The notes under the pieces: model-generated
Told to the model about the DNA's origin: nothing
What the model saw: the letters and a program-made list of their open reading frames with translations, nothing else
Database searches by the model: none
Shown: positions 51,464 to 59,955 of the stretch, piece by piece
Layout of the letters: each line of letters starts with the position of its first letter
How positions within the stretch are numbered: the stretch's first letter is position 1
Program-made: the position numbers and the translations under genes
Assembly (NCBI RefSeq): GCF_001514305.1
Contig: NZ_KQ949076.1
Coordinates: 219,678-283,677, forward strand
Direction of reading: 5' to 3'
Source of the DNA: Streptomyces dysideae
GTDB taxonomy: Bacteria > Actinomycetota > Actinomycetes > Streptomycetales > Streptomycetaceae
DNA length: 64,000 nucleotides

Positions 51464-52894
51464 GTGAGCGAAACCATCCCCTCCTCAGTCAAGGCCCGGA
51501 CCGCTGCCGCGTCACCCTCGCTGGGCGGCCTCGGACTGTTCACGGTGCTGCTGGCCGCGGCACTCCCACTCATCGACTTCTTCATCGTCAACGTCGCCCT
51601 GCCCACCATCGGCCAGGACCTCGCGGCGAGCGAGTCGGTCCTCGAACTCGTCGTCGCCGGTTACGGGTTGGCGTACGCCGTGCTGCTCGTCCTCGGGGGC
51701 CGGCTCGGCGACCTGTTCGGCCGGCGTCGGCTCTTCCTCGGCGGCATGGCGGCCTTCGGGCTGACCTCGCTGGCGTGCGGGCTGGCGCCGAGCGCCTGGA
51801 CGCTGGTGGCGGCGCGGGTCGCGCAGGGCGCGGCGTCGGCGGCGATGCTGCCGCAGGTGCTGGCCACGATCCAGGCGGCGACCAGCGGGCCGCGGCGTGC
51901 GAAGGCCATGGGGCTGTACGGCGCCACCGCCGGGCTGTCGATGGTGGCGGGCCAGATCCTGGGCGGCGTACTGGTCGCCGCCGATGTCGCCGGCACCGGC
52001 TGGCGTTCGGTGTTCCTCGTGAACGTCCCTGTCGTCCTCGTCGGCCTGCTCCTCGCCGCCCGCGCCGTACCCGAGACCCGCTCGCAGAGCCCGGAGCCGG
52101 TCGACGGCCCCGGCACGGTACTACTCGGGTTGTCGCTGCTCACGCTCCTCGCGCCGCTCACCGAGGGGCGGGCGGCGGGGTGGCCGCTGTGGACGTGGCT
52201 GTCGCTGGCGGCGTTCCCGTTCGTGGCGGGGGCGTTCTACGCGGTGGAGCGCCGGGCGGACCGTCAGGGCCGTACGCCACTCGTACCGCCCAGCCTCTTC
52301 GCGCTCACGTCTCTGCGGCGCGGGCTGGTCATGATCGTGCCGTTCTCGATCGGCTTCAGCGGGTTCATGTTCGTGATCGCGGTGGCGTTGCAGGAGGGCG
52401 CGGGGCTCGGGCCGGTTCCGGCAGGGCTGGCGCTGGCACCGATGGCGGTCGTCTTCTTCTTCGTCTCGCTCGCTGGGCCGCGGCTGGTCGCCCGGTACGG
52501 CACGCGCGTCGTGACGGCCGGGGCGCTGATCCAGGGCGTGGGCGTGGCTCTGATCGCCCTCGCCGCGTGGCGCGTCTGGCCCGACCTCGGGCTCGTCGCG
52601 CTGCTCCCCGGGGCGGCGATCGCGGGTGGGGGCCAGGCGCTCCAGCTCCCGGTGATCTTCCGGATCGTTCTCGCCGAGGTACCGGCCGCGCGGGCGGGCG
52701 TGGGCAGCGGCGTGATGACCACCACACAACAGTCGTCCCTGGCGCTCGGTGTGGCCACTCTGGGCACCCTCTTCCTCTCCCTCACCACCTCGACGGGGAT
52801 GCGGAACGCCCTGATCACGACGCTCGCCGTCCAACTCGTCGGCGTGGTCCTGACCGGTCTCCTGAGCCTGCGCCTGCCCCGGACCATCGGTTGA
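51464..52894 (+). CDS. DHA2-type MFS exporter
   Basis: 476 aa from the GTG at 51464. About 14 helices: LLAAALPLIDFFIVNVALPT (helix 1), LGGRLGDLFGRRRLFLGG (A-motif loop), GLYGATAGLSMVAGQILGGV (motif C), GWRSVFLVNVPVVLVGLL. The same general class as the exporter at 48944 but clearly a different subfamily, with PTIGQDLAASESVLELVVAG. Its promoter is shared with the divergent XRE regulator, so induction by its own substrate is likely. Confidence 0.9.
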   Translation: MSETIPSSVKARTAAASPSLGGLGLFTVLLAAALPLIDFFIVNVALPTIGQDLAASESVLELVVAGYGLAYAVLLVLGGRLGDLFGRRRLFLGGMAAFGLTSLACGLAPSAWTLVAARVAQGAASAAMLPQVLATIQAATSGPRRAKAMGLYGATAGLSMVAGQILGGVLVAADVAGTGWRSVFLVNVPVVLVGLLLAARAVPETRSQSPEPVDGPGTVLLGLSLLTLLAPLTEGRAAGWPLWTWLSLAAFPFVAGAFYAVERRADRQGRTPLVPPSLFALTSLRRGLVMIVPFSIGFSGFMFVIAVALQEGAGLGPVPAGLALAPMAVVFFFVSLAGPRLVARYGTRVVTAGALIQGVGVALIALAAWRVWPDLGLVALLPGAAIAGGGQALQLPVIFRIVLAEVPAARAGVGSGVMTTTQQSSLALGVATLGTLFLSLTTSTGMRNALITTLAVQLVGVVLTGLLSLRLPRTIG

Positions 52895-53007
52895 GCCCAG
52901 GCCACAGGTTGGACAACTCGCCGGGCCGGACTCCCTGTTGATGTTGGTCTTGCTGCACACTCCTTGCTGCGCGGGCAGACTCGATGTCCTCGGACGCTGG
53001 AGGCGTC

Positions 53008-53214
53008 ATGCTGGAGATCAACACGAGCAAGGTGAGCCGCTGGGACCAGCACGGGCGGGAACACGTCGTCCACGTGCAGCGCACGGGCGTACAGCGCACG
53101 ATCAGATGCGACACCTGCGGCTGGCGCAAGGGCGCGCAGTTCCTGCCGTGGCTGAAGGCGGAGGAACATCTGGCGGAGGCCCACCAGGCGACGGTGGACC
53201 CGACGGGTGCGTGA
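53008..53214 (+). CDS. Small zinc-finger-like protein of unknown function
   Basis: 68 aa from the ATG at 53008 with GGAGG close upstream. A possible metal site: CDTCGW (two Cys), then HLAEAH (two His) 15 residues on, giving a C2H2-like spacing. The rest (ISTKVSRWDQHGREHVVHVQ-like N-terminus, LEINTSKVSRWDQHGRE) is polar. No family recognised. DNA or RNA binding is only a guess. Confidence 0.6.
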   Translation: MLEINTSKVSRWDQHGREHVVHVQRTGVQRTIRCDTCGWRKGAQFLPWLKAEEHLAEAHQATVDPTGA

Positions 53215-53284
53215 CGGGCCCTGCCGCGCAGGTCAGGTGGGGGGGTTACGCTCCTCTGACTCCGACCTGGCAGAGGGGGTGACC

Positions 53285-53605
53285 GTGGAGGACTGGCCCG
53301 AGGGTCGCGCCGCCGATCCGGCCGCGGCGCGGGAGCGCTACACGTCCGACCTGCGCGCGTCACGCCGTGCGGTGCGGGTGGTCTGCGGCGCCGACACCGG
53401 CGACGCGCACACCGGCCTGGCGGTCGTGGTCGTCGCCCTTGTGGTCGTGTGGTCCTTCGAGGGCCCCGGCACCGGGGGCCCGGTGACCGGCGTCTTCGCC
53501 GCGCTGTACCTGCTGCTGGTCGGGGTCGGACGCCTGCGCGGCCACCGGCGTATGAACGCGTGGCGCTGGGCATATCTGGTGGGCTTCGGGTCCTGGGGCA
53601 GATGA
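53285..53605 (+). CDS. Small membrane protein
   Basis: 106 aa from the GTG at 53285, with GAGGGGG about five bases upstream. A soluble acidic N-terminus of about 40 residues (EDWPEGRAADPAAARERYTS) is followed by two hydrophobic helices (GLAVVVVALVVVWSFEG and VTGVFAALYLLLVGVGRL). It ends with a basic C-terminus. Function not recognised. Convergent with the TetR gene, separated by 12 bp. Confidence 0.6.
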   Translation: MEDWPEGRAADPAAARERYTSDLRASRRAVRVVCGADTGDAHTGLAVVVVALVVVWSFEGPGTGGPVTGVFAALYLLLVGVGRLRGHRRMNAWRWAYLVGFGSWGR

Positions 53606-53617
53606 TCTGACGGCCTC

Positions 53618-54208
53618 CTAGGCCCGCAACCCCCGCACCACCAGATCCACCACCGCCGTGAACTCCCCCTCCACGCCGGGCTGTTCCCACTCCCGCGCGT
53701 AACCGGGGTCATGGAAGCGCCCCGTGGCCTGGAAGACGGCGCGCGCGGTCGCCGCGGGGTCGGCGGACGTGAAGGTGCCCGACTCCACCCCCGCCCGCAC
53801 GATCTCCGTCAATTGGCCAGTCAGGTCATCGACGTGCTCGGCGACCGCCTCGCCGTTCTCCGCGGTCAGGACCATGTACGTGGCGAACAGTTCGGGGTCC
53901 CCCCCCGCCTTGCGGCGCTTGGCCTCGAAGAGGGCCGCGAGCCAGTCGCGCAGCCGGGACTCGGGGTCGCGGTCCGTCGCGGCGACGATGTCCGACAGCG
54001 CGTCCGACGTGCGGTCCAGCCACCGCTTGGTGACGGCCTCGCGCAGCGCAGCCTTCGTACGGAAGTGCCGGTAGACGCTCCCGTGGCTGACGCCGAGCGC
54101 ACGGGCCACGTCCACCACGGTGGCCTTGGCCGGGCCGTGGCGGCGCAGCACCTCCTCGGTCGCTTCGAGGATGCGCTCGGCGGTCAGGATTTCGCTGGTC
54201 GCTGCCAT
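53618..54208 (-). CDS. TetR family regulator
   Basis: 196 aa. Helix-turn-helix region LTAERILEATEEVLRRHGPA, KATVVDVARALGVSHGSVYR, HFRTKAALREAVTKRWL; a C-terminal ligand-binding domain with VLTAENGEAVAEHVDDLTG. The ATG at 54208 is used. It sits 26 bp after the stop of the aldo/keto reductase on the same strand. A large palindrome upstream of that reductase is the best candidate operator. Confidence 0.92.
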   Translation of the reverse strand: MAATSEILTAERILEATEEVLRRHGPAKATVVDVARALGVSHGSVYRHFRTKAALREAVTKRWLDRTSDALSDIVAATDRDPESRLRDWLAALFEAKRRKAGGDPELFATYMVLTAENGEAVAEHVDDLTGQLTEIVRAGVESGTFTSADPAATARAVFQATGRFHDPGYAREWEQPGVEGEFTAVVDLVVRGLRA

Positions 54209-54234
54209 GGAGGAGACCGTACCTGGCGGGCCGG

Positions 54235-55251
54235 TCAGCGCTCGCTGTCGAGGTGTGCCATCTGGGCTTCCGGGTAGCGCTCGCCCGCGGCCGCGTCGGC
54301 AGGCACCGCATCCTCGATGGCGGCCAGGTCGGCGGTGTCGAGGGTCACGTCGAGCGCGCCCAGCGCCTCGCCGAGGCGGTCCCGGCGGCGGGCGCCGACG
54401 AGCGGCACGATGTCCGTGTTGTGTCGCGGACCCTGCGACAGCACCCAGGCGATGGCGATCTGCGCGACGCTGACGCCCTTCTGTTCGGCGATCTTCCGCA
54501 GCGCCTCGACGAGGTCGAGGTTGTGCTGGAGGTTCTCGCCCTGGAAGCGCGGCGAGAAGGCGCGGAAGTCGTTGGCGCCGAGCTGCCGGTCCCGGCTGAA
54601 GTGGCCGGAGATCAGACCGCGGGAGAGGACGCCGTACGCCGTGATGGCGATGCCCAGCTCACGGGTGGTCGGCAGGATGGTCTCCTCGATGCCGCGCGAG
54701 ATCAGCGAGTACTCGATCTGCAAGTCGGCGATGGGAGCGGTGGCGGCGGCCCGCCGGACGGTCTCGGCGCCGACCTCGCTGAGGCCGATGTGTCGGACGT
54801 ACCCCTTCTCGACGAGCTCGGCGATCGCGCCGACGGTCTCCTCGATCGGTACGTCCGGGTCGACCCGGGCGATCCGGTACACGTCGATGTGGTCCACGCC
54901 GAGGCGCTGGAGCGAGTACGCGGCGAAGTTCTTCACGGCGCCCGGGCGTCCGTCGTACCCCGCCCACTCGCCGTCGGGCCCCCGCAGCGCCCCGAACTTC
55001 ACGCTCACCAGCGCCTGTTCACGCCGGGCCGCGGGGGCCGACCGCAGCGCCTCGCCGATCAGTATCTCGTTGTGGCCCATGCCGTAGAAGTCACCGGTGT
55101 CCAGCAGTGTCACGCCCGCTTCCAGTGCGGCGTGGACGGTCGCGATGGACTCGGCCCGGTCGGTCTCGCCGTACAGCGCGGACATGCCCATGCAGCCGAG
55201 GCCGAGGGCGGAGACCTGGGGGCCGGTGGTTCCGAGGTTTCGTGTCTTCAT
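54235..55251 (-). CDS. Aldo/keto reductase with an altered catalytic His position
   Basis: 338 aa AKR TIM barrel. Catalytic Asp and Tyr are seen in VTLLDTGDFYGMGHNEI and Lys in LVSVKFGALRG. The usual His of the tetrad (in family members LYYQHRVDP) is replaced: this protein has DVYRIARVDPDVPIEETVGA. Later motifs ADLQIEYSLISRGIEETILP and GIAITAYGVLSRGLISGHFS are normal. A subfamily with this substitution seems to exist. The enzyme reduces carbonyls with NADPH, but activity may be changed. Upstream is a perfect 16-bp inverted repeat; TetR gene downstream. Confidence 0.9.
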   Translation of the reverse strand: MKTRNLGTTGPQVSALGLGCMGMSALYGETDRAESIATVHAALEAGVTLLDTGDFYGMGHNEILIGEALRSAPAARREQALVSVKFGALRGPDGEWAGYDGRPGAVKNFAAYSLQRLGVDHIDVYRIARVDPDVPIEETVGAIAELVEKGYVRHIGLSEVGAETVRRAAATAPIADLQIEYSLISRGIEETILPTTRELGIAITAYGVLSRGLISGHFSRDRQLGANDFRAFSPRFQGENLQHNLDLVEALRKIAEQKGVSVAQIAIAWVLSQGPRHNTDIVPLVGARRRDRLGEALGALDVTLDTADLAAIEDAVPADAAAGERYPEAQMAHLDSER

Positions 55252-55265
55252 GGCTCCACCGTGGC

Positions 55266-55303
55266 ATGACAGCTGACAGATTTCAATATCTGTCAGCTGT
55301 CAT
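55266..55303. promoter_or_regulatory. Perfect 16-bp inverted repeat upstream of the aldo/keto reductase
   Basis: ATGACAGCTGACAGAT at 55266-55281 and ATCTGTCAGCTGTCAT at 55288-55303 with a 6-bp AT-rich spacer. It lies between the aldo/keto reductase start (55251) and the LysE-type gene end. The arms also contain the direct repeat TGACAG. Very probably the TetR operator. Confidence 0.8.
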
Positions 55304-55320
55304 TCGCCATCTGCCAGTCG

Positions 55321-55932
55321 TCACCTCTCGGCCGTCGCCAGCTTCGCTCCCAGCACCACGAACGACCCCGCGAAGCTCCGCCGCAGCCACGCCATCACCC
55401 GTGGCCGCGAGATCACGTGACTGCGCACCGAGGCCGCGAGTACCCCGTACGCGGCGAACACCACGAAGGTCGCCAGCATGAAGACCCCGCTCAGCACCAG
55501 CATCCGCACCAGCGCGTCCGGCTCGCCCGGACTCACGAACTGCGGCAGGAACGCGAAGAAGAAGATCGTCAGCTTCGGGTTGAGGATGTTGATCAGCACG
55601 CCCCGCACGATCACGCGGCCGACAGAGGCCGGCGCGCTGTCCCGCTCGACGGTGATCGTCTCCTTGTCCCGCACCGTCGCCCACGCCATGTAGAGGAGAT
55701 AGGCGACACCGGCGTACTTGAGGACCTGGAAGGCGGCGGCACTGGCGTTCAGCAGCGCGGCCACGCCGGTGACGGTGGCCAACACGTGCGGCACGATCCC
55801 GAGCGTGCAGGCGAAGGCCGCGACCACGCTCGCGCGGCGGCCGCGGGACAGTCCGGCCGCCAGGGTGTAGACGACGCCGGTGCCGGGCGTCGCGACCACC
55901 ACGAGGGTGGTGAGGAGGAAGGCGATGCTCAT
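55321..55932 (-). CDS. LysE family translocator
   Basis: 203 aa, about six helices, resembling amino acid/metabolite exporters of the LysE/RhtB type. Motifs: SIAFLLTTLVVVATPGTGVV (N-terminal P-G element), YLLYMAWATVRD, GVLINILNPKLTIFFFAFLP (the conserved NPK segment), and ARPRVMAWLRR-like end (SRPRVMAWLRRSFAG). ATG at 55932. Single gene, no dedicated regulator next to it; it exports amino acids or homoserine-lactone-like compounds in relatives. Confidence 0.88.
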   Translation of the reverse strand: MSIAFLLTTLVVVATPGTGVVYTLAAGLSRGRRASVVAAFACTLGIVPHVLATVTGVAALLNASAAAFQVLKYAGVAYLLYMAWATVRDKETITVERDSAPASVGRVIVRGVLINILNPKLTIFFFAFLPQFVSPGEPDALVRMLVLSGVFMLATFVVFAAYGVLAASVRSHVISRPRVMAWLRRSFAGSFVVLGAKLATAER

Positions 55933-56288
55933 GCCCGTCACCCTTGTGCCGCCGCGTCCCCGGATACAGGGCCAATCGGCGGCCGGGATGCCGGACCAAT
56001 CGGCTCCGCTGGACGCCCTTCCCCACCCCTCGGACACGGTCCCGTGCCCCTCGGCGTGTAGCCGGTTGACGCTGGGCGCCCCTATAACCTTTCAGGTTTT
56101 CGCCGGCGTGCTATCAGCAGACGCTGAGCGAGCCGTCACCGAGAGGGGTGACGCAGACGACGAGGCAGAAGGCCGACCGCGGCGTCTCGTCGTCCCATCG
56201 GCCCTGGACAAAGGCAGCCCGGCTGAGTGCCGCTGCCTGCGTTCGCAGCCGTGCCGGAACCCGCTTCGACGTCGGAAGGACCGCACCC
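55933..56288. other. Non-coding region before the repeat-peptide gene
   Basis: Contains two direct CCAATCGGC elements (near 55973 and 55995), a promoter-like TATAAC at 56083-56088 overlapped by the small palindrome AACCT-TTC-AGGTT (56086-56098), and GGAAGGA just before 56289. A 58-codon minus-strand frame at 56114-56290 is possible but unsupported. Confidence 0.4.
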
Positions 56289-56843
56289 ATGATCGCGCTT
56301 ATGGACCCTGAGGTGGGCACCGAGGCCCCCACCCTTGCTCTGGGCACACCCGCCCTCTCCCCCGCCACCGCGAAGGGCGGCCCGGGCATCGATAGCCGCA
56401 GGCCCGTGCACCGCCCCGTCACCTTGAAGGGCAGCCCCGGCATGGGTACCCGCAGGTCTGTCCGCTACCCCGCCACCGCGAAGGGCGGCCCGAGCGTCGG
56501 TACCCGCAGGTCTGTCCGCTACCCCGCCACCGCGAAGAGCGGACCGAGCGTCGATAGCCTTAGGCCCATGCGTCGCCCCGCCACGTTGAAGACCGGACCG
56601 AGCGTCGGCGGCCGCAGGCCCGTGCACCGCCCCGTCACCTTGAAGAGCGGCTCGGGCGTCGGTGGCCGCACCCGCAGGGCTGTCCGCCACCCCGCCACGC
56701 TGAAGACCGGCGGAGGTGGCATCGGCACCCGCAGGTCTGTCCGCTACCCGGTCATATCGATGGCGGGCATCAGTATCAAGGGGGGCGTCGGCGTTGGTGA
56801 GCGGTCCCGCAGGACCATTCCTGTCGGTCCGAACTGGCTCTAG
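56289..56843 (+). CDS. Basic tandem-repeat protein, possible multi-core precursor peptide
   Basis: 184 aa; ATG at 56289 preceded by GGAAGGA. Residues 1-36 are a mildly acidic leader (MIALMDPEVGTEAPTLALGT). From residue 37 come about seven units of 18 residues (54 bp; one of 60 and one of 57 bp) with consensus RRxVxxPxTxKxGPSVGx. Examples are RRPVHRPVTLKGSPGMGT, RRSVRYPATAKGGPSVGT and LRPMRRPATLKTGPSVGG. The last unit ends TIPVGPNWL. Each of the first six units has several Arg and one Lys. Codon bias is Streptomyces-like. I recognise no family. A secreted or modified peptide, a nucleic-acid-binding basic protein, or a slippage product are all possible. A GNAT gene starts 43 bp downstream. Confidence 0.6.
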   Translation: MIALMDPEVGTEAPTLALGTPALSPATAKGGPGIDSRRPVHRPVTLKGSPGMGTRRSVRYPATAKGGPSVGTRRSVRYPATAKSGPSVDSLRPMRRPATLKTGPSVGGRRPVHRPVTLKSGSGVGGRTRRAVRHPATLKTGGGGIGTRRSVRYPVISMAGISIKGGVGVGERSRRTIPVGPNWL

Positions 56844-56886
56844 CAGACGTCGGCTTCGGCTGGTGGCAGAGGACGGGAGGGAACGG

Positions 56887-57465
56887 ATGGGGCGCCCGCC
56901 GATCACGGTGGAGCGGTGGGAGGGGCTGGAGTGCGCCGTGCAGCTCGACGTCGTGCTGCCGATGTACAAGGAGATCTGGGCCGAGCCGCCGTACTGCGAA
57001 GGCACGAAGGAGATCGCCGAGTTCCTGGACCGCTTTGCGCAGGAGGTCTTTCTTCCCCGCGCCCGCCTCGTCATCGCCCGCTGCGGCGACCTGCCCGTCG
57101 GCTACGCCTTCGGCTACCCCCTGCCGCCGGACACCGGCTGGTGGAAGGCGATGGACGAGGAGACGACCGCTCAGTTCGCGGCCGAGACCGGCGCGCGCAC
57201 GCTGGGCATCGTCGAACTCGCGGTACGCACCGGATGGCGGCGGCAGGGAGTGGCCGCCCAGATGCACGCCCACCTCCTGGAGGGCCTGGGCGTCGAGCGC
57301 GTCACGCTGGCGATGCGACCCGACCCGGAAGCCGCACCGGCACACGCCGCCTACGCCGCGTGGGGCTACCGCCAGATCGGCCACTGGCAGCCGGCACACG
57401 ATGAGCCCGTCTCCCACATCATGCTGCTGAACCTGCCCATGCCCGTGCACGGGGCCGGCCAGTGA
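56887..57465 (+). CDS. GNAT family N-acetyltransferase
   Basis: 192 aa from the ATG at 56887, with GGGAGGG immediately upstream; a longer frame reaching back into the repeat gene is not supported. The acetyl-CoA site is in TLGIVELAVRTGWRRQGVAA (R-x-x-G-x-A pyrophosphate loop), and the late motif B region in ALDPEAAPAHAAYAAWGYRQ-like sequence (HAAYAAWGYRQIG). Preceding PRARLVIARCGDLPVGYAFG is the beta-strand pair of the fold. The stop overlaps the start of the chimeric ABC ORF (GTGA). Substrate unknown. The neighbouring repeat protein offers one Lys in each of its first six repeats as a possible target. Confidence 0.85.
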   Translation: MGRPPITVERWEGLECAVQLDVVLPMYKEIWAEPPYCEGTKEIAEFLDRFAQEVFLPRARLVIARCGDLPVGYAFGYPLPPDTGWWKAMDEETTAQFAAETGARTLGIVELAVRTGWRRQGVAAQMHAHLLEGLGVERVTLAMRPDPEAAPAHAAYAAWGYRQIGHWQPAHDEPVSHIMLLNLPMPVHGAGQ

Positions 57466-58193
57466 CCGGCAACGCGATCGGGAACGCGATCGGGATCCGG
57501 GAGCTGACCCGACGCTATCCGCGCAAGGGCCGGCCGGACCTGTGTGCGCTGGACCGGGTGTGCCTGGCCGTCGGGCCGGGCGAGGTGCACGGGCTGCTCG
57601 GCCCGAACGGCGCGGGCAAGACGACCTTGTGCCGCATTCTGGACTTCTGGCCCGGCCCGGTACAGGCCATCGCACAGACGATCCCGGCGACCCACGGGCT
57701 GTCCGCTCTGCTCCTGCTGGAAGCGGACGCGGGGCTCGGCCCGACGGCGTACGCGGCCGGACGTGCCGTGCTGGCCGGGGTGTGCTGGCTTGGGGTCACC
57801 CAGGCGCAGGCCGCGGACCTTCCCACGGTCACAGAGAAGACCGTGCAGGTCGCTGGCGCAAGCACCACGGGCTGCTCATACGCCAGCGGCTCGGTCACCA
57901 CCACGCTCGTGTCCGCGGTGCTGCCGGTCGGGGAGAACGGGGTCGGGGTCGGCGTGGGCAGCTACCGGTGGTCGCTGAAGGTCATCGATGAATGCGCCGA
58001 GACCGGTCAGGCCAACCTGCGTGCCCGGTACAGCGCCTACGTCCCTGGCGCGGGCACCTACACCAGCGGCTGGTTCACCGTCGCCTCCTCCGGCACGCTG
58101 AACATCAGCACCGGCACAGCCCTGGGAGTGGAGTTCGCCGTCTGCGACTACACCCTCGCCGAAGGCAATCAGAACTGCGGCGCCGTCAACTGA
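57462..58193 (+). pseudogene. Chimeric ORF: ABC ATPase start, ABC-2 permease end and secreted-protein end
   Basis: The 243-codon frame joins unrelated pieces. Residues 1 to about 60 are an ABC ATPase N-terminus ending in the Walker A motif (GEVHGLLGPNGAGKTTLCRI). Then comes WPGPVQAIAQTIPATHGLSA with GRAVLAGVCWLGV, a typical ABC-2 permease C-terminus, with no ATPase core between. From about 57800 (QAADLPTVTEKTVQVAGAST) a beta-rich, Cys-containing secreted-protein-like region runs to the stop. Two deletions in a transporter operon explain this. It cannot encode a working transporter. The GTG overlaps the GNAT stop. Confidence 0.65.
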
Positions 58194-58371
58194 CCGTTCC
58201 TCGACGCTCTTCGCGCCGCCAACCCTCCGCCGGAGCGCCGCGTGCACGTCCTGGTGTGGAACGAAGTGCAGGACGGACCGGGAGTACGGCCACTGTTCGA
58301 GACGTCTGCGAGGAGACCGCCTTGCGTCCGGCTTCCTAACGAGGCAGAACTCGCGGGACTTCAGACACAAC

Positions 58372-58406
58372 GGTGCCGGGCCCCAAGCGAACAGGGACCC
58401 GGCACC
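58372..58406 (-). terminator. Terminator of glyS
   Basis: GGTGCCGGGCCCC (58372-58384) and GGGACCCGGCACC (58394-58406) form a 13-bp stem with one mismatch and a 9-nt loop, 16 bp after the glyS stop codon on the minus strand. Strong intrinsic-type hairpin without a long T tract, as is common in Streptomyces. Confidence 0.7.
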
Positions 58407-58421
58407 AAAGCGACTGGGACG

Positions 58422-59804
<1,383 letters not shown>

Positions 59805-59918
59805 GGTGCTCTCTTCATTACGACGACGGGCGACGAAGCGAGACGCTTCAGAGCGAATGCTTCAGGGTACCGGCGGGGCCTCCCCCTCAACCAAATCGGT
59901 CCGTTACCAAGGCCTTGT

Positions 59919-59955
59919 TGACAACGGTTTCCATATTTGTTGAAAATGGCTTTCA
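59919..59955 (+). promoter_or_regulatory. Two Zur-box-like sites before znuA
   Basis: TGAAAATGGCTTTCA at 59941-59955 closely matches the Zur consensus TGaaAATGATTTTCA. TGACAACGGTTTCCA at 59919-59933 is a second, weaker copy 22 bp upstream. The downstream site ends on the A of the ATG proposed as znuA start, so binding would block initiation. Spacing suggests cooperative binding of two Zur dimers. Confidence 0.75.

Noticed and set aside
56114..56290. 58-codon minus-strand frame ending in a Cys-containing peptide (FCLVVCVTPLGDGSLSVC)
   Set aside because: Its 3' half has good codon bias, but there is no ribosome site and it overlaps the leader region of the plus-strand gene; too little to call.
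56397..56760. Possible CRISPR array
   Set aside because: The repeats are contiguous coding units without unique spacers, and no cas genes are present. The same holds for 42941-43036.
56136..57074. Minus-strand repeat frame (GGGVADRPAGTDARAALR type) over the repeat-peptide gene
   Set aside because: The plus-strand frame has a ribosome site, better third-position bias and a natural stop; the minus frame runs into the GNAT gene.
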